Shown: positions 21,365 to 33,009 of the stretch, in pieces
Position numbering within the stretch: the stretch's first letter is position 1
How the letters are laid out: every line of letters starts with the position of its first letter
NCBI RefSeq assembly: GCF_003597395.2
Contig: NC_133773.1
Location: forward strand, 124,953,637 to 125,017,636
Source of the DNA: Chelonoidis abingdonii
Taxonomy: Eukaryota; Chordata; Testudines; Testudinidae
DNA: 64,000 nucleotides
Direction: 5' to 3'
Translations under genes and position numbers: made by a program
Notes under the pieces: model-generated
Databases searched by the model: none
The model's input: the letters and a program-made list of their open reading frames with translations, nothing else
Told to the model about the DNA's origin: nothing

Positions 21365-22824
21365 ATCCCAGAAGCTAACAGACAAATACCAGGAGCAGTA
21401 CAGCAAGGCACACAGGGAGGTCAAATGCCTTGTGAGAGCAGACAAACGACATTATATTGATAATCTGGCAACACAAGCAGAGGATGCAGCTGCTCGTGAT
21501 GGACAAGGAACAGTCTACAAAATGGCACGGCTTATCAGTGGTTAATGGCAGACTCCAACAAACACTCTCATCAGGGACAAACAAGGCCACCTACTACCAG
21601 AAAAAGAACAAGAAATGTGCTGGACAGAGCATTTCAAAGAATTGTTGAAAAGGGAACCACCTAAAAAGGAAGCAAACATCCAGGAGGCAGATCTTGATAT
21701 CAACACAGACACCCCAAGTAAGGAAGAGATCACTGAAGCCATCAAATCCTTACAAAATGGGAAAGCTCCTGGCAAGGATAACTGGAATGCAGAATGGTTC
21801 AAGGTAAATCCTGAGTTAGCAGCATCTGTCCTGACCCCTCTATTTACAGCAGTCTGGGAAAGGGAAAAAGTGCCAGATGAGTGGGCCAATGGGATTATAG
21901 TGAAGATACCAAAGAAAGGAACTCTCAGAGATTGTATAACTGGCGTGGTATCACAATTTTATCTGTGCCAAGCAGAGAATTGTGTAAGATCATAGTCCAG
22001 AATATATCAGAGGCAATTGATAGCGTTCTCAGAAAAAAGCAAGCTGGTTTTTGGAAAGGGCGTGGATGCACAGACCACATCTTTACTCTACGAAACATAA
22101 TAGAATAATGCTTAGAATGGAAATGGCAACTCTACATACATTTCATAGAATTTGAGAAGGCTTTTGATAGCATCCACAGGACCGGCCTATGGTGCATTCT
22201 GTGGGCATATGGAATCCCTCTCTGTATAATCAAATCATCAAAAGCTTCTATTTCAACTTTACATGCAGTGTTGGTCACAGTGAGCTCAGTTTTGAAGTCA
22301 AACAGGAGTATGTCAGGGGTGTGTCATGTTTGCAATCTTCTTCAACATTGCCATCAACTGGGTAATGCAGCATATAACAAAAGACATGCCAAAAGGCATT
22401 AAATGGACACCCTTCTCATCCCTTAAAGATCTGGAATTTGCAGATGATCTCACTCTCCTATCATATACCCAACACCAAATACAAGAAAAAACAATTCGAC
22501 TCAACTCATTCAGCCAGAAAATTGGATTGAAAATCAACCGCAATAAGACAGATATCATAACCTTTAATATTGCCTCACCATCACCAGTATGGATAAAGGA
22601 TTATGTTCTTAACAATGTAGAAACATTCATTTACTTGGGCAGCACCATCAGCCAGGATGGTGGAACAAGCCAGGACATCTGGAACAAAATCAGTAAAGTC
22701 AAGAGCACCTTCAGGAGCTTAAATACAGTCTGGAAATCATCAAAATACACCACCACTTTATAGTGCAGAATCCTGGAGAATGAAAAAGTATCACATGTCC
22801 AAATTGTCTTCATTCCAGCTCAAA
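21365..22824 (+). pseudogene. RTE-type LINE reverse transcriptase, decayed
   Basis: Fragments in all three plus frames follow the order of an RTE-clade reverse transcriptase: KYQEQYSKAHREVK (21383), EEITEAIKSLQNGKAPGKDN (about 21725), VPDEWANGIIVKIPKKG, WRGITILSVPSRELCKII (21940), KKQAGFWKGRGCTDHIFTLR (22035), IEFEKAFDSIHR (22147, motif A), FNIAINWVM (22340), LEFADDLTLLS (22431, motif C), GLKINRNKTD, YLGSTISQDGGT. The YADD-type box is intact as FADD. Stops and frameshifts at about 21546, 21940, 22108 and 22250 break the frame. At 22760 a deletion joins KYTTTL to YSAESWRMKK. The endonuclease half is missing. The original enzyme made cDNA by target-primed reverse transcription. Confidence 0.85.
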
Positions 22825-22825
22825 A

Positions 22826-23290
22826 TGCTATTATCCTTCTTGGCAACACCAACAAGGGCACACTTTTGATGCATATCCAGCTTCTCATCCACTGTAACCC
22901 CTAGGTCCTTTTCTGCAGAACTGGTGCCTAGCCATTCAGTCTCTAGTCTATAGCACTGCATGGGATTCTTCCATCCTAAGTGCAGGACTCTGCACTTGTT
23001 CTTGTTGAACCTCATCACATTTCTTTTGGTTCAGTCCTTTAATTTGTCTAGGTCCCTCTATATCCTATCCCTACCCTCCAGCGTATCTACTACTCCTCCC
23101 AGTTTAATGTCATCTGCAAACTTGCAGAGTGTGCAGTTCACACCATCCTCTAGATCATTAATGAAGATATTGAACAAAACCGGCCCCAGGACTGACCACT
23201 TGATACCAGCTGCCAACTAGTCATGAAGTCAATGATCACTACCCATTGAGCCTGACGATTTAGCCAGCTTTCTATCCACTTCTCTTGAAA
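22826..23290 (-). mobile_element. CR1-type LINE reverse-transcriptase fragment, antisense
   Basis: Minus-strand text reads [23 protein letters not shown] sequence near 23100-23180 with frame changes, then [27 protein letters not shown] and QKCAL (22835-23010). This is the classic CR1 segment after motif C (NVDKCKVLHLG...EKDLGVLVDEKL). It is a different copy from 21160-21355, since the two overlap in the protein and lie in the wrong order. Confidence 0.85.
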
Positions 23291-23294
23291 GGAC

Positions 23295-25345
23295 TTTAAA
23301 CCATCTGTGTGCGTGCTTGGCTAGAATTTTTATGGAGGGCAAAATTCATCCCTGTGCAAAGTGAGGTGAAGTGTGGCTTCATGCTGGGCCTCTGTACAAG
23401 CATTAATTTCAGCCAACAAGAGAAAGCGCTAGGAATATTCATGTCTGTATTCACTCCAGAAGCATTCAGGGATGAATTAAATTATGTCAACTGTCTTGAC
23501 TTAGCACAAATACTGAATTATGAACACTGAATTCTCAAGATCACAGTTATGGTGAGTAGCAGGTAAGCAACTGAAATACGATTGTAGACACCATGAGCTA
23601 AATAATTGACACATTTGTAAAAATTAAGGCCTCCTTCGCAGATACAATGGTGATTAGCACAATCTTAAAAACTGCAGAAAAGGAGGGATAAATTGAAAAG
23701 GAGCTAAATTCACCAAATTGTTAACTGCAAGTAGTTGACTCAGCTCTAGGAATGACTTCAGGGTTTGGTTCTTTGGTAACATGATTTGGCAGGAAAATGT
23801 AAAATAATGCGAAATGTAGATCAGTTTCAGGAAAACTGTTTGAACTGGCAGGTTGAGATGCTGTGGGTACATGTCACCAGCAAAATCTTCGCTTATCCTT
23901 TTTAATTAACAGTGGAGTACAAGGCAATGAGCTGCATTTTTAAAAAATGAATTTGGAGATTATATGCTCTGATAGTTTACTGTCTTGTTAATTGAAAGAA
24001 AAACTACACATTCCGTGTAGAAAGACTCAGTTCACCTAAATCAAAAGAGAAGTTTTAGGGAATTAGTATGGATCTTCCCTGGCATTTTTGCTTATTGCAA
24101 AATTCTCAGTACACCAAAGGGCTATGGCATTTCAAATTCAACATTCAATATGAATGAAAAAGCTATGCAACTTCTTCTAGAGACAGCAATGAATTTGATA
24201 TTTTGAGTAAGAGTGTGAGTTCCAGATACATTATTAATATAGGAAGTAGATATTAGAACTGAATGAGTACTGCAAATAGTTTTAAGAGGTCGATCTAAAG
24301 TCCAGTGAAGTCAATTTAAAAGATTACCACTTGCCTCTATAGCCTTTGCATCAGGTTCTCGCTGTGTGTGCATCCTCCTTTTTTTTTCATTTTCTGCAAA
24401 TAGTCTAGTTAATTAATTCACTGAATTTTAAGTGAATTTTCACAGAAAGCAAATTTTGAATTTCTAACAACAAGTATGTATACCAGAAGGCTGCTCCTAA
24501 AAGGTATGCTTATTTACTCAGGGAAAAAATAGCATGCGACCAATCTCCAATAACCTATATCTTGGATCTTAAAAACAAGAAACTTGCAATAAACTGCTTG
24601 TGAACAATTTACAGAAATATTCAGCAAACACTTTTGTGTAGAAAATGAACTTAAGAACTTGATCCGTTTGCAGACAATTTGTGACCAGAAAATTTAATTT
24701 TCTGAAAACATTTTATTGAATAAATGGTTCCTTATGAATTATATGCCCAGCTAAACTTGTATGACAAGAGGGAAAAATTCATTACTGACAACCTCCATGC
24801 ATCCTATTTTGCTTCAGTCTAATTCAGAATTAAAATTTGCCCGTTGGTACAATTGGAGAGTGAATTTTACACATCTGTATTGACTCCCCAATTCCTTCAA
24901 ATATGTGTATACTTCAAACCATTGTAAGAACTTCCTGATGAAGAGACTGCATAATAACTAGAAAGAAATGAATTCATAGCAGTCCAAGGTTATTTGATTT
25001 CAAGGATGCAAATTTCATGGAATGTAGTGATTAAGATGTTAGGTTAGGGCTTTTAAAAAAGCAGTTGTTTCTATATCTTAAATCTAGTCCATCTAAAATA
25101 GCATCCAGAGCTGCTGGATTTTAGAGGCTCCACAAGTCTCTGAAACATAACTATTTCTGCTCCCTACCCTAAGGCGGTTACTTTTTCTTTCAGGAGCAGC
25201 TAAGGGATGTTGGTTTGGGGATTCCGAGACTTCCTTCTTATCAACTCACAGAATTCACAGTGACTTTAAGAAATATGTAGGTGGCATATTAACAGAGGAG
25301 CAAGCTTTTCTTGTCTGAACGGCAGTCCAGTCTGCCTTAAGGCAC
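23295..25345. other. Unique-looking AT-rich sequence, no gene seen
   Basis: Two kilobases in which I recognise no transposon, RNA gene or coding exon. A T-run at about 24377-24388 is the only low-complexity tract. The lack of identifiable repeats makes it a candidate for unique or conserved non-coding DNA. Confidence 0.45.
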
Positions 25346-25349
25346 AAAG

Positions 25350-25475
25350 GGTAAAATTTTCAAAAGCACTTCAGTCTCATCTTCATAAATGATTTAAGCA
25401 CTTAAGAGCCTACATCTCATTGAACTTGAATAGGATGTAGGCTCCGAAATCACTTAGGCTCTCTTGAAAACTTTA
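25350..25475. repeat. Imperfect hairpin repeat (about 125 bp)
   Basis: Left arm aaaattttcaaaagcacttc ... aagcacttaagagcctaca; right arm gtaggctccgaaatcactta ... ctcttgaaaactttatccc. The arms are inverted and meet at tctcattgaacttgaatagg. This is a decayed copy of a palindromic repeat I recall as widespread in turtles, crocodilians and birds. Confidence 0.65.
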
Positions 25476-25582
25476 TCCCCAGTGTCTAATCCTGCTTGCA
25501 ATGAAGTCACTGAAAGTTTTTCCCAGGACTTCTTGGTGAATAGTATTAGCCACTTAAGGCCTGATCTGTAATAACAATAGTA

Positions 25583-25752
25583 ATCATAGATTATTAGGGT
25601 TGGAAGGGACCCCAGGAGGGCATCTAGTCTAACCCTCTGCTCAAAGTAGGACCAAACCCCAACTGAATCCCCAAGTAGCCCCTCTCAAGGATTGAGCTCA
25701 CAGCCCTGGGTTTAGCAGGCCAATGCTCAAACCACTGAGCTATCCCTGCTCC
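25583..25752 (-). mobile_element. tRNA-derived SINE, near full length, antisense
   Basis: Reading the minus strand from 25752, the head contains an A-box-like tcagtggtttgagcattg (25722-25740), cctgctaaacccagggctgt and the B-box ggctgtgagctcaatcc (25689-25705). It ends in the CR1-like tail ggtcccttccaacccta at about 25597-25612. The tRNA-like head plus CR1-type tail define the same family as 16395-16545. It lies tail-first next to a MIR-type SINE. Confidence 0.85.
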
Positions 25753-25769
25753 CAGCTTTTATGTAGCAT

Positions 25770-25945
25770 ATTTCATCAATAGGCCTAAAAGGAAATTATC
25801 CCAGTTTTACAGATGCAGAAACTAAGGCACAGAGCAGTTAAGTGACTTGCCCAAGGTCACCTAGCAGGCCAGTGGCAGAACCAGCAATAGCACGCAAGTC
25901 TCCTGAGTCCCAGCCCAGTGCTCTACCCAGTTTACACTGCCTCCA
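25770..25945 (-). mobile_element. MIR/CORE-type SINE, antisense
   Basis: Shows the antisense MIR signature: ttacagatgcagaaactaag, gcacagagcagttaagtgac, ttgcccaaggtcacctagca and later gtctcctgagtcccagccca. The tRNA-derived head would be near 25940. Decayed by point changes only. Confidence 0.8.
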
Positions 25946-26036
25946 CTCTGAAAGGTGATGAATCCCTCTTGTGAGAGAGGGTGGTGGAGCCCTTAAATCT
26001 AGAAGGCACCTATACATTGTGAGAGATGCTAGAGAT

Positions 26037-26163
26037 CAGGGGTGCTGGAACAATTTGTATAGTGGAGGTTTTGAGATCCATTGAACTAAACCGTAAATGC
26101 TGTATATGATGGAAACCTCTTCAAGCCAGGGGTGCAGCAGCACCCCTAGTTCCAGCACCTATC
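26037..26163. mobile_element. 127-bp hAT-type MITE with perfect 8-bp target duplication
   Basis: Flanked on both sides by ctagagat (26029-26036 and 26164-26171), without mismatch. The ends share an inverted GGTGCTGGAAC: caggggtgctggaac on the left, gttccagcacctatc on the right. Near the right end is a small perfect hairpin, aggggtgc-agca-gcacccct. An 8-bp duplication points to the hAT superfamily. A related copy lies at about 33700-33822. Confidence 0.85.
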
Positions 26164-26192
26164 CTAGAGATTGATAAATGTATACCCCAAAT

Positions 26193-26210
26193 TAAAAAAA
26201 AAAAAAAACC
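26193..26210 (+). repeat. Poly-A tract
   Basis: Fifteen or more consecutive A residues. It sits just upstream of the CR1 fragment at 26260 and may be the tail of an unrecognised retroelement or simple slippage. Confidence 0.6.
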
Positions 26211-26259
26211 AATAAGAGGACCAGAAAAATGCCACCATAGCTAAAGAGCAGCATAAAAG

Positions 26260-26810
26260 AGGCAGTTAGAGACAAAAAGAAAACATCCTTTTAAAAACTG
26301 GAAATCAAATCCTACTGAGGAAAACAGAAAGGAGCATAAACTCTGTCAAGTCGTGCACAGAAGTATAATTAAGCGGGCCAGAAAGAATATGAAGAGTAAC
26401 TAGCAAAGACAGAAACTAATAGCAAAATGTTTGAAGTACACCAGAAGCAGGAAGCCTGCCAAACAATCAGTAGGGACACTGTGTGATCCAGATGCTAAAG
26501 GAGTACTCAAGGAAGACAAGGCCATAGCACAAAAACTAAATGATTTTTTTGCATCAGTCTTCACTGCAGAGGATGTAAGGGAAATTCCCACATATGAGCT
26601 GTTCTTTTTGGTGACAAATCTGAGAAACTGTCCCAGACTGAGGTGTCAAGAGAGGAGATTTTGGAACAAATTGATTAACAGTCCCTGGTGATTTATTGTT
26701 TATCTTAGAAGAGACATAACTAAGGGGGGATCAGATAGAGTTCTACAAAATCATGAATGGTGTGGAGAAAGTGAATAAGGAAGTGTTATTCACCCAGTGC
26801 TTAATTTGGT
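26260..26810 (+). pseudogene. CR1-type LINE, internally deleted
   Basis: The plus strand encodes LKEDKAIAQKLNDFFASVFT (26508-26565), a hallmark of the region between endonuclease and reverse transcriptase in CR1-type LINEs, then text like LRNCPRLRCQERR. In the related copy at 61165 the corresponding region leads into HKLNSNKSPG. Here it jumps at about 26690-26710 straight to ggggggatcagatagagttc and aaatcatgaatggtgtggag, the C-terminal RGD.IE.YKI..G.E segment. The whole catalytic core is deleted. Confidence 0.75.
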
Positions 26811-26814
26811 AGCT

Positions 26815-28285
26815 AATCACTGCTGAGATCAGGAAGGCTCCCTAAGCACCTGTGTCTATGCATAATTAGTTAGATGCATTATGGAAACTTTCCACCATCA
26901 TCAAAAACATCAGGTATAGGCCACTGTTGAAGGCATGATATCAAACTTGATGAATTAGTAGTCTGAACTTGTAGGGATCCCTATGTTTCTGCATTTTCTA
27001 GTTGACTTATTGTGTGGGTGAGCTTTGACCTATGTTGGGTTTGCTGTCTTAATTAATTGGTATGATCTTGAGCTATATATCTTAAAATAAGTGCCAGGGC
27101 CTAAGTCTGTCACTCATTCTGCAAATAGAAAATTATATATTTTAATAGTCAATTTTGCTTTGTTTCGAGAATGATGCCAATCTACCTCATGATTCTAGTG
27201 AAACCCTAATGCATTATTTGCAACATCACATGTCACTTCACTGGAAATGAATTTGCCATCACTCTGCACTGGAAATAACACACAGCATCCACTGCCCTGG
27301 AAATGATTCTGCCATGAGTGAACTTGGCAGGAATAGCAAACTAATAGCAAACTAATTAGAAAGGAAAATGACTTTGGACTTGGATCTCAGGAATTCTTAA
27401 TCAGCAATGAGAAAAAGAAACACAGAAAAGATCATGTAAATTAATTTAAAAGATTGTGTTAAATAATTTAATGTCAGATTCTACTCCCATTTACATCAGA
27501 GTAATTCCAGAATAACTTCATTGACAGTCACTGATTTTTACACCAAATTGGGAATAAATGATAGCTTAATCTGGCTCAATATTTGTAGATAAAATAAAAT
27601 AAAGTCTGACTATGGGGTCCAGACATCTAACATTTATAGCTGTCACATCCATTTATTGTGTATATCAGCATCTCACTACTCTCCTCAGTTCTTCTGGTCT
27701 CTTTCTTGATTGCACCTTGTTTGGCTTTACATAGTTCTCTTGTTTGGAATATACTGGTCGTGTGTATTTTATTACCCAGCATTGCTTGATATTGCTTTGC
27801 AACAAGTGCTTTTTAATCGCTTTAGAATTGGTCTCTGCACAAACATTTTTTTTAAATTCTGCATCAGTCAGTTTTGATTTTCAGGATACATCATGCTCAT
27901 CCATATTATTGTCTACGTACTGCAGTGGATTTTCTGCGGTATTTCATGTTTTGTTTTATTGCCTTAGCCGTTGTTTATGGTCAGAGAGAGTCGTAGACAG
28001 TTCCCTTGCAGAGTGCCTGAAAACTCGTTTTAAAATGCAATTACATCTAGCACTGTTACAATTTGTTCACCATAGATTTGAACTAGACCCACCTCTTCCC
28101 CAAGCTTGTAAATTCAGACTCTTGATGGCCAGAAAACACAATGCCACAGACGCTGCATCAACCAGACAATGAATCACAAGTGCTGGACATCATAAATTGA
28201 CAGCTGAATGCTTTGCTAGTGGTTCTTATTATTTGGAAAAAAACATTATTGCACACACAGTACATGTCACATTTCAGACAATCTT
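26815..28285. other. No gene seen; one hairpin-type cassette
   Basis: A cassette at about 27475-27555 (gattctactcccatttacat ... tcattgacagtcactgattt) is of the CATTGACTTCAATGG type. The 142-codon frame at 27744-28172 has no recognisable domain and irregular composition, so I do not call it a gene. Confidence 0.4.
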
Positions 28286-28294
28286 GGGAATACA

Positions 28295-28430
28295 GAGGGC
28301 CTAAGTTCAACTGGTATAAATTGGCATAGCTCCATTGACTTCAATGGATTAGACTAGGCTTTGTCCCTCTCTCATCATTGAAATCAATGGAGCTGTGCCA
28401 ATTTACACGAGCAGAGAATTGGTCCCTCAA
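28295..28430. repeat. Hairpin repeat with CATTGACTTCAATGG core
   Basis: Left arm aactggtataaattggcata gctccattgacttcaatgga; right arm tcattgaaatcaatggagct gtgccaatttacacgagcag. The arms are clear inverted copies of about 35 bp. This is the best-preserved cassette of its type in the window. Confidence 0.75.
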
Positions 28431-28434
28431 AATG

Positions 28435-31140
28435 CACAGTCATGTACTGCTGGTGTCAGTGATGTTTCCTGTCTGCCGAGTTCTACAGTTAAACAGAACA
28501 ATGATCAAAGGCTTAACATTTTTATTACAAAGTTCCGTTTGTAACATTCTAACAGAAGATCCTACAGGGCATTGCTTTAAGTCCCAAGGTTTTGCTTATG
28601 GCTCCTCATTTGGCCAAAATTTAACACTGGCCTGTGTCTTCTCATATACTGCATGCTAACTGTGGTAAGTAAAATGTATTTGGATTATATTCTCTCCTAA
28701 ATGGGGAAAAGAGGAAAGTTCATTGAGTAGTGGGCCATTGTCTTATGCTTTGCAATCCTCAAGGCACTGAGGGATGTAATGCTGTGGAAAGCAACCCCCG
28801 CCACAGAGCCCACGGTATTCCTAGAGAGGTTTCCACTGGCTTCAGAGAAGTAGGTATTATGCTGAGAGTTGGAACAGCCCCCTTCAATGGCTATCCCCAA
28901 TCAAAGACTCTGCCAATCTGGCTCCTATCTGAGTCCCCTCGGTCCAAGGAATTATCAGGACTTTGTGTTTGCTCAGATGAACGTAATGAAATAGATTTAA
29001 ATGGGGAAATTTTAAATATTTGGAAGCAAATGTGGTTAAGAAAGTAAGAGTATTTCCACTGCAGCCTTTTCTAGTGCATGTAATCAGATGCATCAGGGCA
29101 ACTTTTGGAAAGGGGATGGCTACTTCAGTAACTAACTGAGAATTTTAATAATTGCACAACACCTAACACTGCTATAAATGAATAGATGGCAATGCAAGCT
29201 TGCCTGAACAGGTCTAAAAAGTGAGTTAAAGAAGAAGAAAGAATATCCATGGTGTGGAAGTGAAAATATCATAGTCTGATCTTGATTCAAACTTTAGGAT
29301 AAGCCACCTACTGGCAAGGCTGTTGGGAGGAGAATTGCCCTAACACCAGCAGATCAGCCAGCCAGCAGTTAATTTTATCAGCATCAATCAGTGAGAACAC
29401 ATGGCCAAGGAATTCAGCACATCCCCCTGCCAGTCTTTGGGGGATGCGGGGGCAGTTAACACTGCCTGCCGTTTCCAGGAGTGAATGCTGTCCCTGGGAC
29501 ACAACTATCCCATGGCCCGCCCAAGGTGAAATGAGCCTACTGTATATCTCATGGACACCTGAATGCTGAGGCTGTCAGCAGTTGAAAGTTGTCATTTGAA
29601 AAAAAAAATCACAAATGGAGGAATCCCCAAAGAGAGAAGTGTTTTACTTTTCTTGTCTATATTGAAACTGGCATTGAGGAAGCGTATATTATTACACAGT
29701 TTATCATTGACCTTATACCGGTGTACAATTTATTTCTATTTGAGCTAGAGTGGATGTCATAAATAAGGCTAAAGGCCCTTCTGTGACAGCTCTAAGTATT
29801 TATGTAAGCAGTTTAGCCAAAATAATCATTTGTAACAGGTGGAAATTATATCCAAAATCACTTGCACCGTTTTCCCTGTTCAATGACTTCCCATTATTAT
29901 ATAGGCTGCCGCTGTGCCCTCAAGTGCTGCACAACCCAAATGGGAGATAAGGAGGATAGATGATGTGTTCTACTCAAGCAGATAAAATACGTTTCTTCTG
30001 AAAAGAAAATGTTAGACTGTTTTCTGAATATGTCACAGAATAAGTCACTGTTGTCCAGAGGCAGCATTAACTGATGCTCTGTTCATTTTACATAGCTATT
30101 TACTAAACCTGTCAGTAAAGCAAATAAGTATATAAAACTGAACTCTACCCTAACAAACCCTGAATAATATAGCTCTATACATCCGTAAGCCCTGTGCTCT
30201 GACTCCTTAGAGAGTAAAGCGCTCTCTATTGTCACCTGTTGGTGAAATGGGAAAAAGCACCCTAGAGTTGCTTAAGATCTGAGGAAGACTTGGGGCGCCA
30301 CTGGGAAGGGAGTTCTTGGTGACCCGTGCTGGAGAGCTGCGGGAATAGAGTGAATGGGCCACAGTATATTTACATTTTAGTTATGTGACAAGGTGGGGCA
30401 TTTTGGCTAAAATACAGTTAAATTTTCAATTTGAGGACAATAACATTGATCTTGCTGGGAAATACAAAGATAAAATGACATGCCTGGGTTCTCACTGAGC
30501 ATTACTGCTGTCAGGCACAGCTGGGCATAGGAACCTGAAATCATTCCAGCTGGGTCAGCTGTAGAGCCCCCAGAGCAACCTAGGTAGCTGTGGCCTCTAG
30601 AATCCTGAGATTTCTTTAACCCGGGACAGTGAAGTATGAGTGGAGAGCTTGGGAAGAAGGGATTGACTAGACCATATCAGCCACTCAGGAGCTCTGAGGT
30701 TGAAGCTAATCTTAAGGCCCCTTGGGGTGGGGGAATATTACCTCATAGAATTTGTTGATGTAATAATTGCTGGTTTTCCCCAAGTTTATTATGTTGTCCT
30801 CCCACTTGTCTTTCTCTTAAACTCCGGACTCAGTGCTTGCAAGTGGGGAAATACTGCCCTTCAGAGGCGCCCAGAGTGGTAGATATAATTTCGAGCTTGA
30901 GCTGGTATTAGTTATCTGTTTAAGGAAACCCCTAGAACACCAAGCATGGCCCTTTTTTGTTGCTGTCAACACCTGACAGAAGATTACATAGGTTTGTATA
31001 TGTTTCATACACTGATAGAGCCAAATTTTGATCTCAGTTACAACAGTGAAAAAACAGTGTGAACTTCAAATGAGTTTTTCTGGATTTACATCCATTTAAA
31101 TAAGAACCATGCTATATAGATACAATTAACTTAGACATAA
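28435..31140. other. No gene seen in 2.7 kb
   Basis: Mixed-composition DNA. The stretch 29300-29530 is more GC-rich but shows no motif. Open frames (maximum about 105 codons) carry no recognisable protein. A run of A at 29600-29608 is the only simple tract. Confidence 0.4.
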
Positions 31141-31164
31141 TGAAATCTTGAATACTATATTGTT

Positions 31165-31435
31165 TTTGTTTATTTTTGGTATTACAGAAAGGCTTAGAAA
31201 CCCCAGCCAACATCAGAACCCCATTTTGCTAAGCACTGTACGAAGAGTAATACATAGTAAGAGTCTGTCTCTGTCCCAGAGATCTTATAATCTAAATAGA
31301 CAAGGCAAACAACGAGTGGGAGAGGGAGGCCCAGAGAGGTGCAATGAATTGCCCCAGGTTACACAATAGGTCATTGGTAGAGCTGAGAAGAAGTCACCTG
31401 AGTAGCAGTCCACTGGTCCACACTGCCTCTGTATA
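31165..31435 (-). mobile_element. MIR/CORE-type SINE with L2-like tail, antisense
   Basis: The left part holds the antisense L2-like tail: ggtattacagaaaggcttag, accccattttgctaagcact, gtctctgtcccagagatctt ataatctaaatag. It runs on into antisense SINE text: gcccagagaggtgcaatgaa, ttgccccaggttacacaata, and ends tccactggtccacactgcct near the tRNA-like head. SINE body and LINE tail are continuous here. Confidence 0.75.
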
Positions 31436-31439
31436 ACAT

Positions 31440-31815
31440 AAGATAAATGAAATGTTAACTCCAAGATCTATAATACTATTTTAAAATAGTAATAATTACT
31501 AGTAGGGATGGGTGTATCTAAAGAAGTTTTGAGGGTTGGGAACCTCTTCGATAATTTTTGGGGGTTGCAGAATTTGCAAGCCTTTTGATACAAGTCCAAC
31601 GCTTGAGTGGTCCGCACCTCACAGGATCAGACCTGTCAGAAAAAGCTTGTATGTATAATTCAAACATGACATACCCAGCAGGTCAGAACATGAACTTATT
31701 ACACAGCAAGACAGTTGTTGTGAGTGTTTTGATACCATAACAATACTTCCATGCTCAATAAGTTAATGTACATATGTCTTACAGGATGTGTATTTTAAAA
31801 AAGAATTTGAATAAA
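31440..31815. other. No gene seen
   Basis: AT-rich sequence without recognisable elements. Confidence 0.4.
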
Positions 31816-31819
31816 GAGA

Positions 31820-31990
31820 GTGAATGTAGGAATTGCCATATGGATCATACCAGTGGTCCATCTACTCCAGTGCCCCTGTATGACAGTGGCCAGGAACAGA
31901 TGTTTCAGAAGAAGGTACACCACCACAATAGGAGGTAGTTAAGATAACCTGCCCCCAAGGAAAGTCTCTTTCCAAACCCCTAATGTTAAC
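31820..31990 (-). mobile_element. CR1-type LINE 3' end, antisense
   Basis: Begins attgccatatggatcatacc agtggtccatctactccagt, the reverse complement of the CR1 end 'gggctagatggacctttggtctgacccagtatggc' seen in sense at 62510-62550. It continues tgtatgacagtggccaggaa and cagatgtttcagaagaaggt. Only about 170 bp of the 3' untranslated region remains. Confidence 0.8.
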
Positions 31991-32556
31991 AGTTGGCTTA
32001 AGCCCTATTTTTTAACTCTCGGTGGACCGATCGTGTTCCATTGAAACTTTGGGGCAATGATCACATTTCTTCTAAGAAAAGCAAAAGAGGAAAATAAAAC
32101 ATAGAGACAAAGGTATTAGGATCATCTGCAATGTATCTGTGTGTTAACATCTCCAGTACACTCTTGTTTGTATAGAGCACTGTTCAGCCCCCTGTTTAAC
32201 AGCAATCTTCCTTGACTCTTCATCTTTACATAAATAACATCAGCCTCAGCTCTTCACCTCTTATATCTTCAGATCAGAATTTTCAAATTAAAGCTTCTTC
32301 ATGTTGTGAAGTAGAGATTTGTTCAAAGAGCTTCTGTTCTGATGCAACTAGCTTATTTATCCGTACCGATAGTTTGACTTGTGCATCTGTGTGTACTTTT
32401 GTAAAACTAACATTAAAAATAAATAACAGAGGTAGAATATTGTTGTAGCAAGAATAAATGGAGTTAGCCTGGAAGAGGCATTGGTCCAGATTTAGGAAGT
32501 TTGCTACCATACAATACATTTCTCAATATTATGTGGAGGATATTTTATAACTGTCA

Positions 32557-32829
32557 GGCCTTGTCTACACTTAAAACTTGGTTTGACAGCTAGAATGATC
32601 AGGGGTGTGAAAATTCCACACCCTTGAGTGACATAGCTATGGCAGCAAGTGTAGACACAGCTAGGGCAATTGAAGAATGCCTCCATTAACCTAGCTGCCT
32701 TCATTCAGGGATGTCATATTCCTACACCAACAGAAAAACCCCTTCCATGTGTGTCTACATTGTGGGGTTCCACTGGTATAGCTGCACCTGTAACTATACT
32801 GGCATAGTCCATATAGTGTAGACATAGCC
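32557..32829. mobile_element. Harbinger-type MITE, 273 bp
   Basis: Starts GGCCTTGTCTACACTT and ends agtgtagacatagcc; the ends are inverted repeats differing at few positions. Flanked by tca (32554-32556) and taa (32830-32832), compatible with the 3-bp TWA-type target site of PIF/Harbinger elements. The terminal GTCTACAC is shared with copies 1-3 of the larger element and with 50114. Non-coding. Confidence 0.75.
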
Positions 32830-33009
32830 TAAGTCTAGTGTGATCCTAGACTGAATTATTCTGGTGTAGTTGCATGACTCTTGCATTGGGGTTTATGACA
32901 AAACTAACAGCTCTTGTCACACGGTGATGGTAAAAAAGTATCAGAAAATGTGGCTTTTTTTCTAATTTTGGGCAGGATTTTTATTAGAATAAATAAATAA
33001 CATTATCCT

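Noticed and set aside
21160..23290. One CR1 copy split by the RTE-type element
   Set aside because: The two antisense CR1 pieces overlap in protein coordinates (both cover the ADD region) and are in the wrong order for a simple split.
27744..28172. 142-codon plus-strand frame
   Set aside because: No recognised domain, no homologous copy in the window and no supporting splice or promoter signal. It could be an exon of an unknown gene, but the sequence does not support that.
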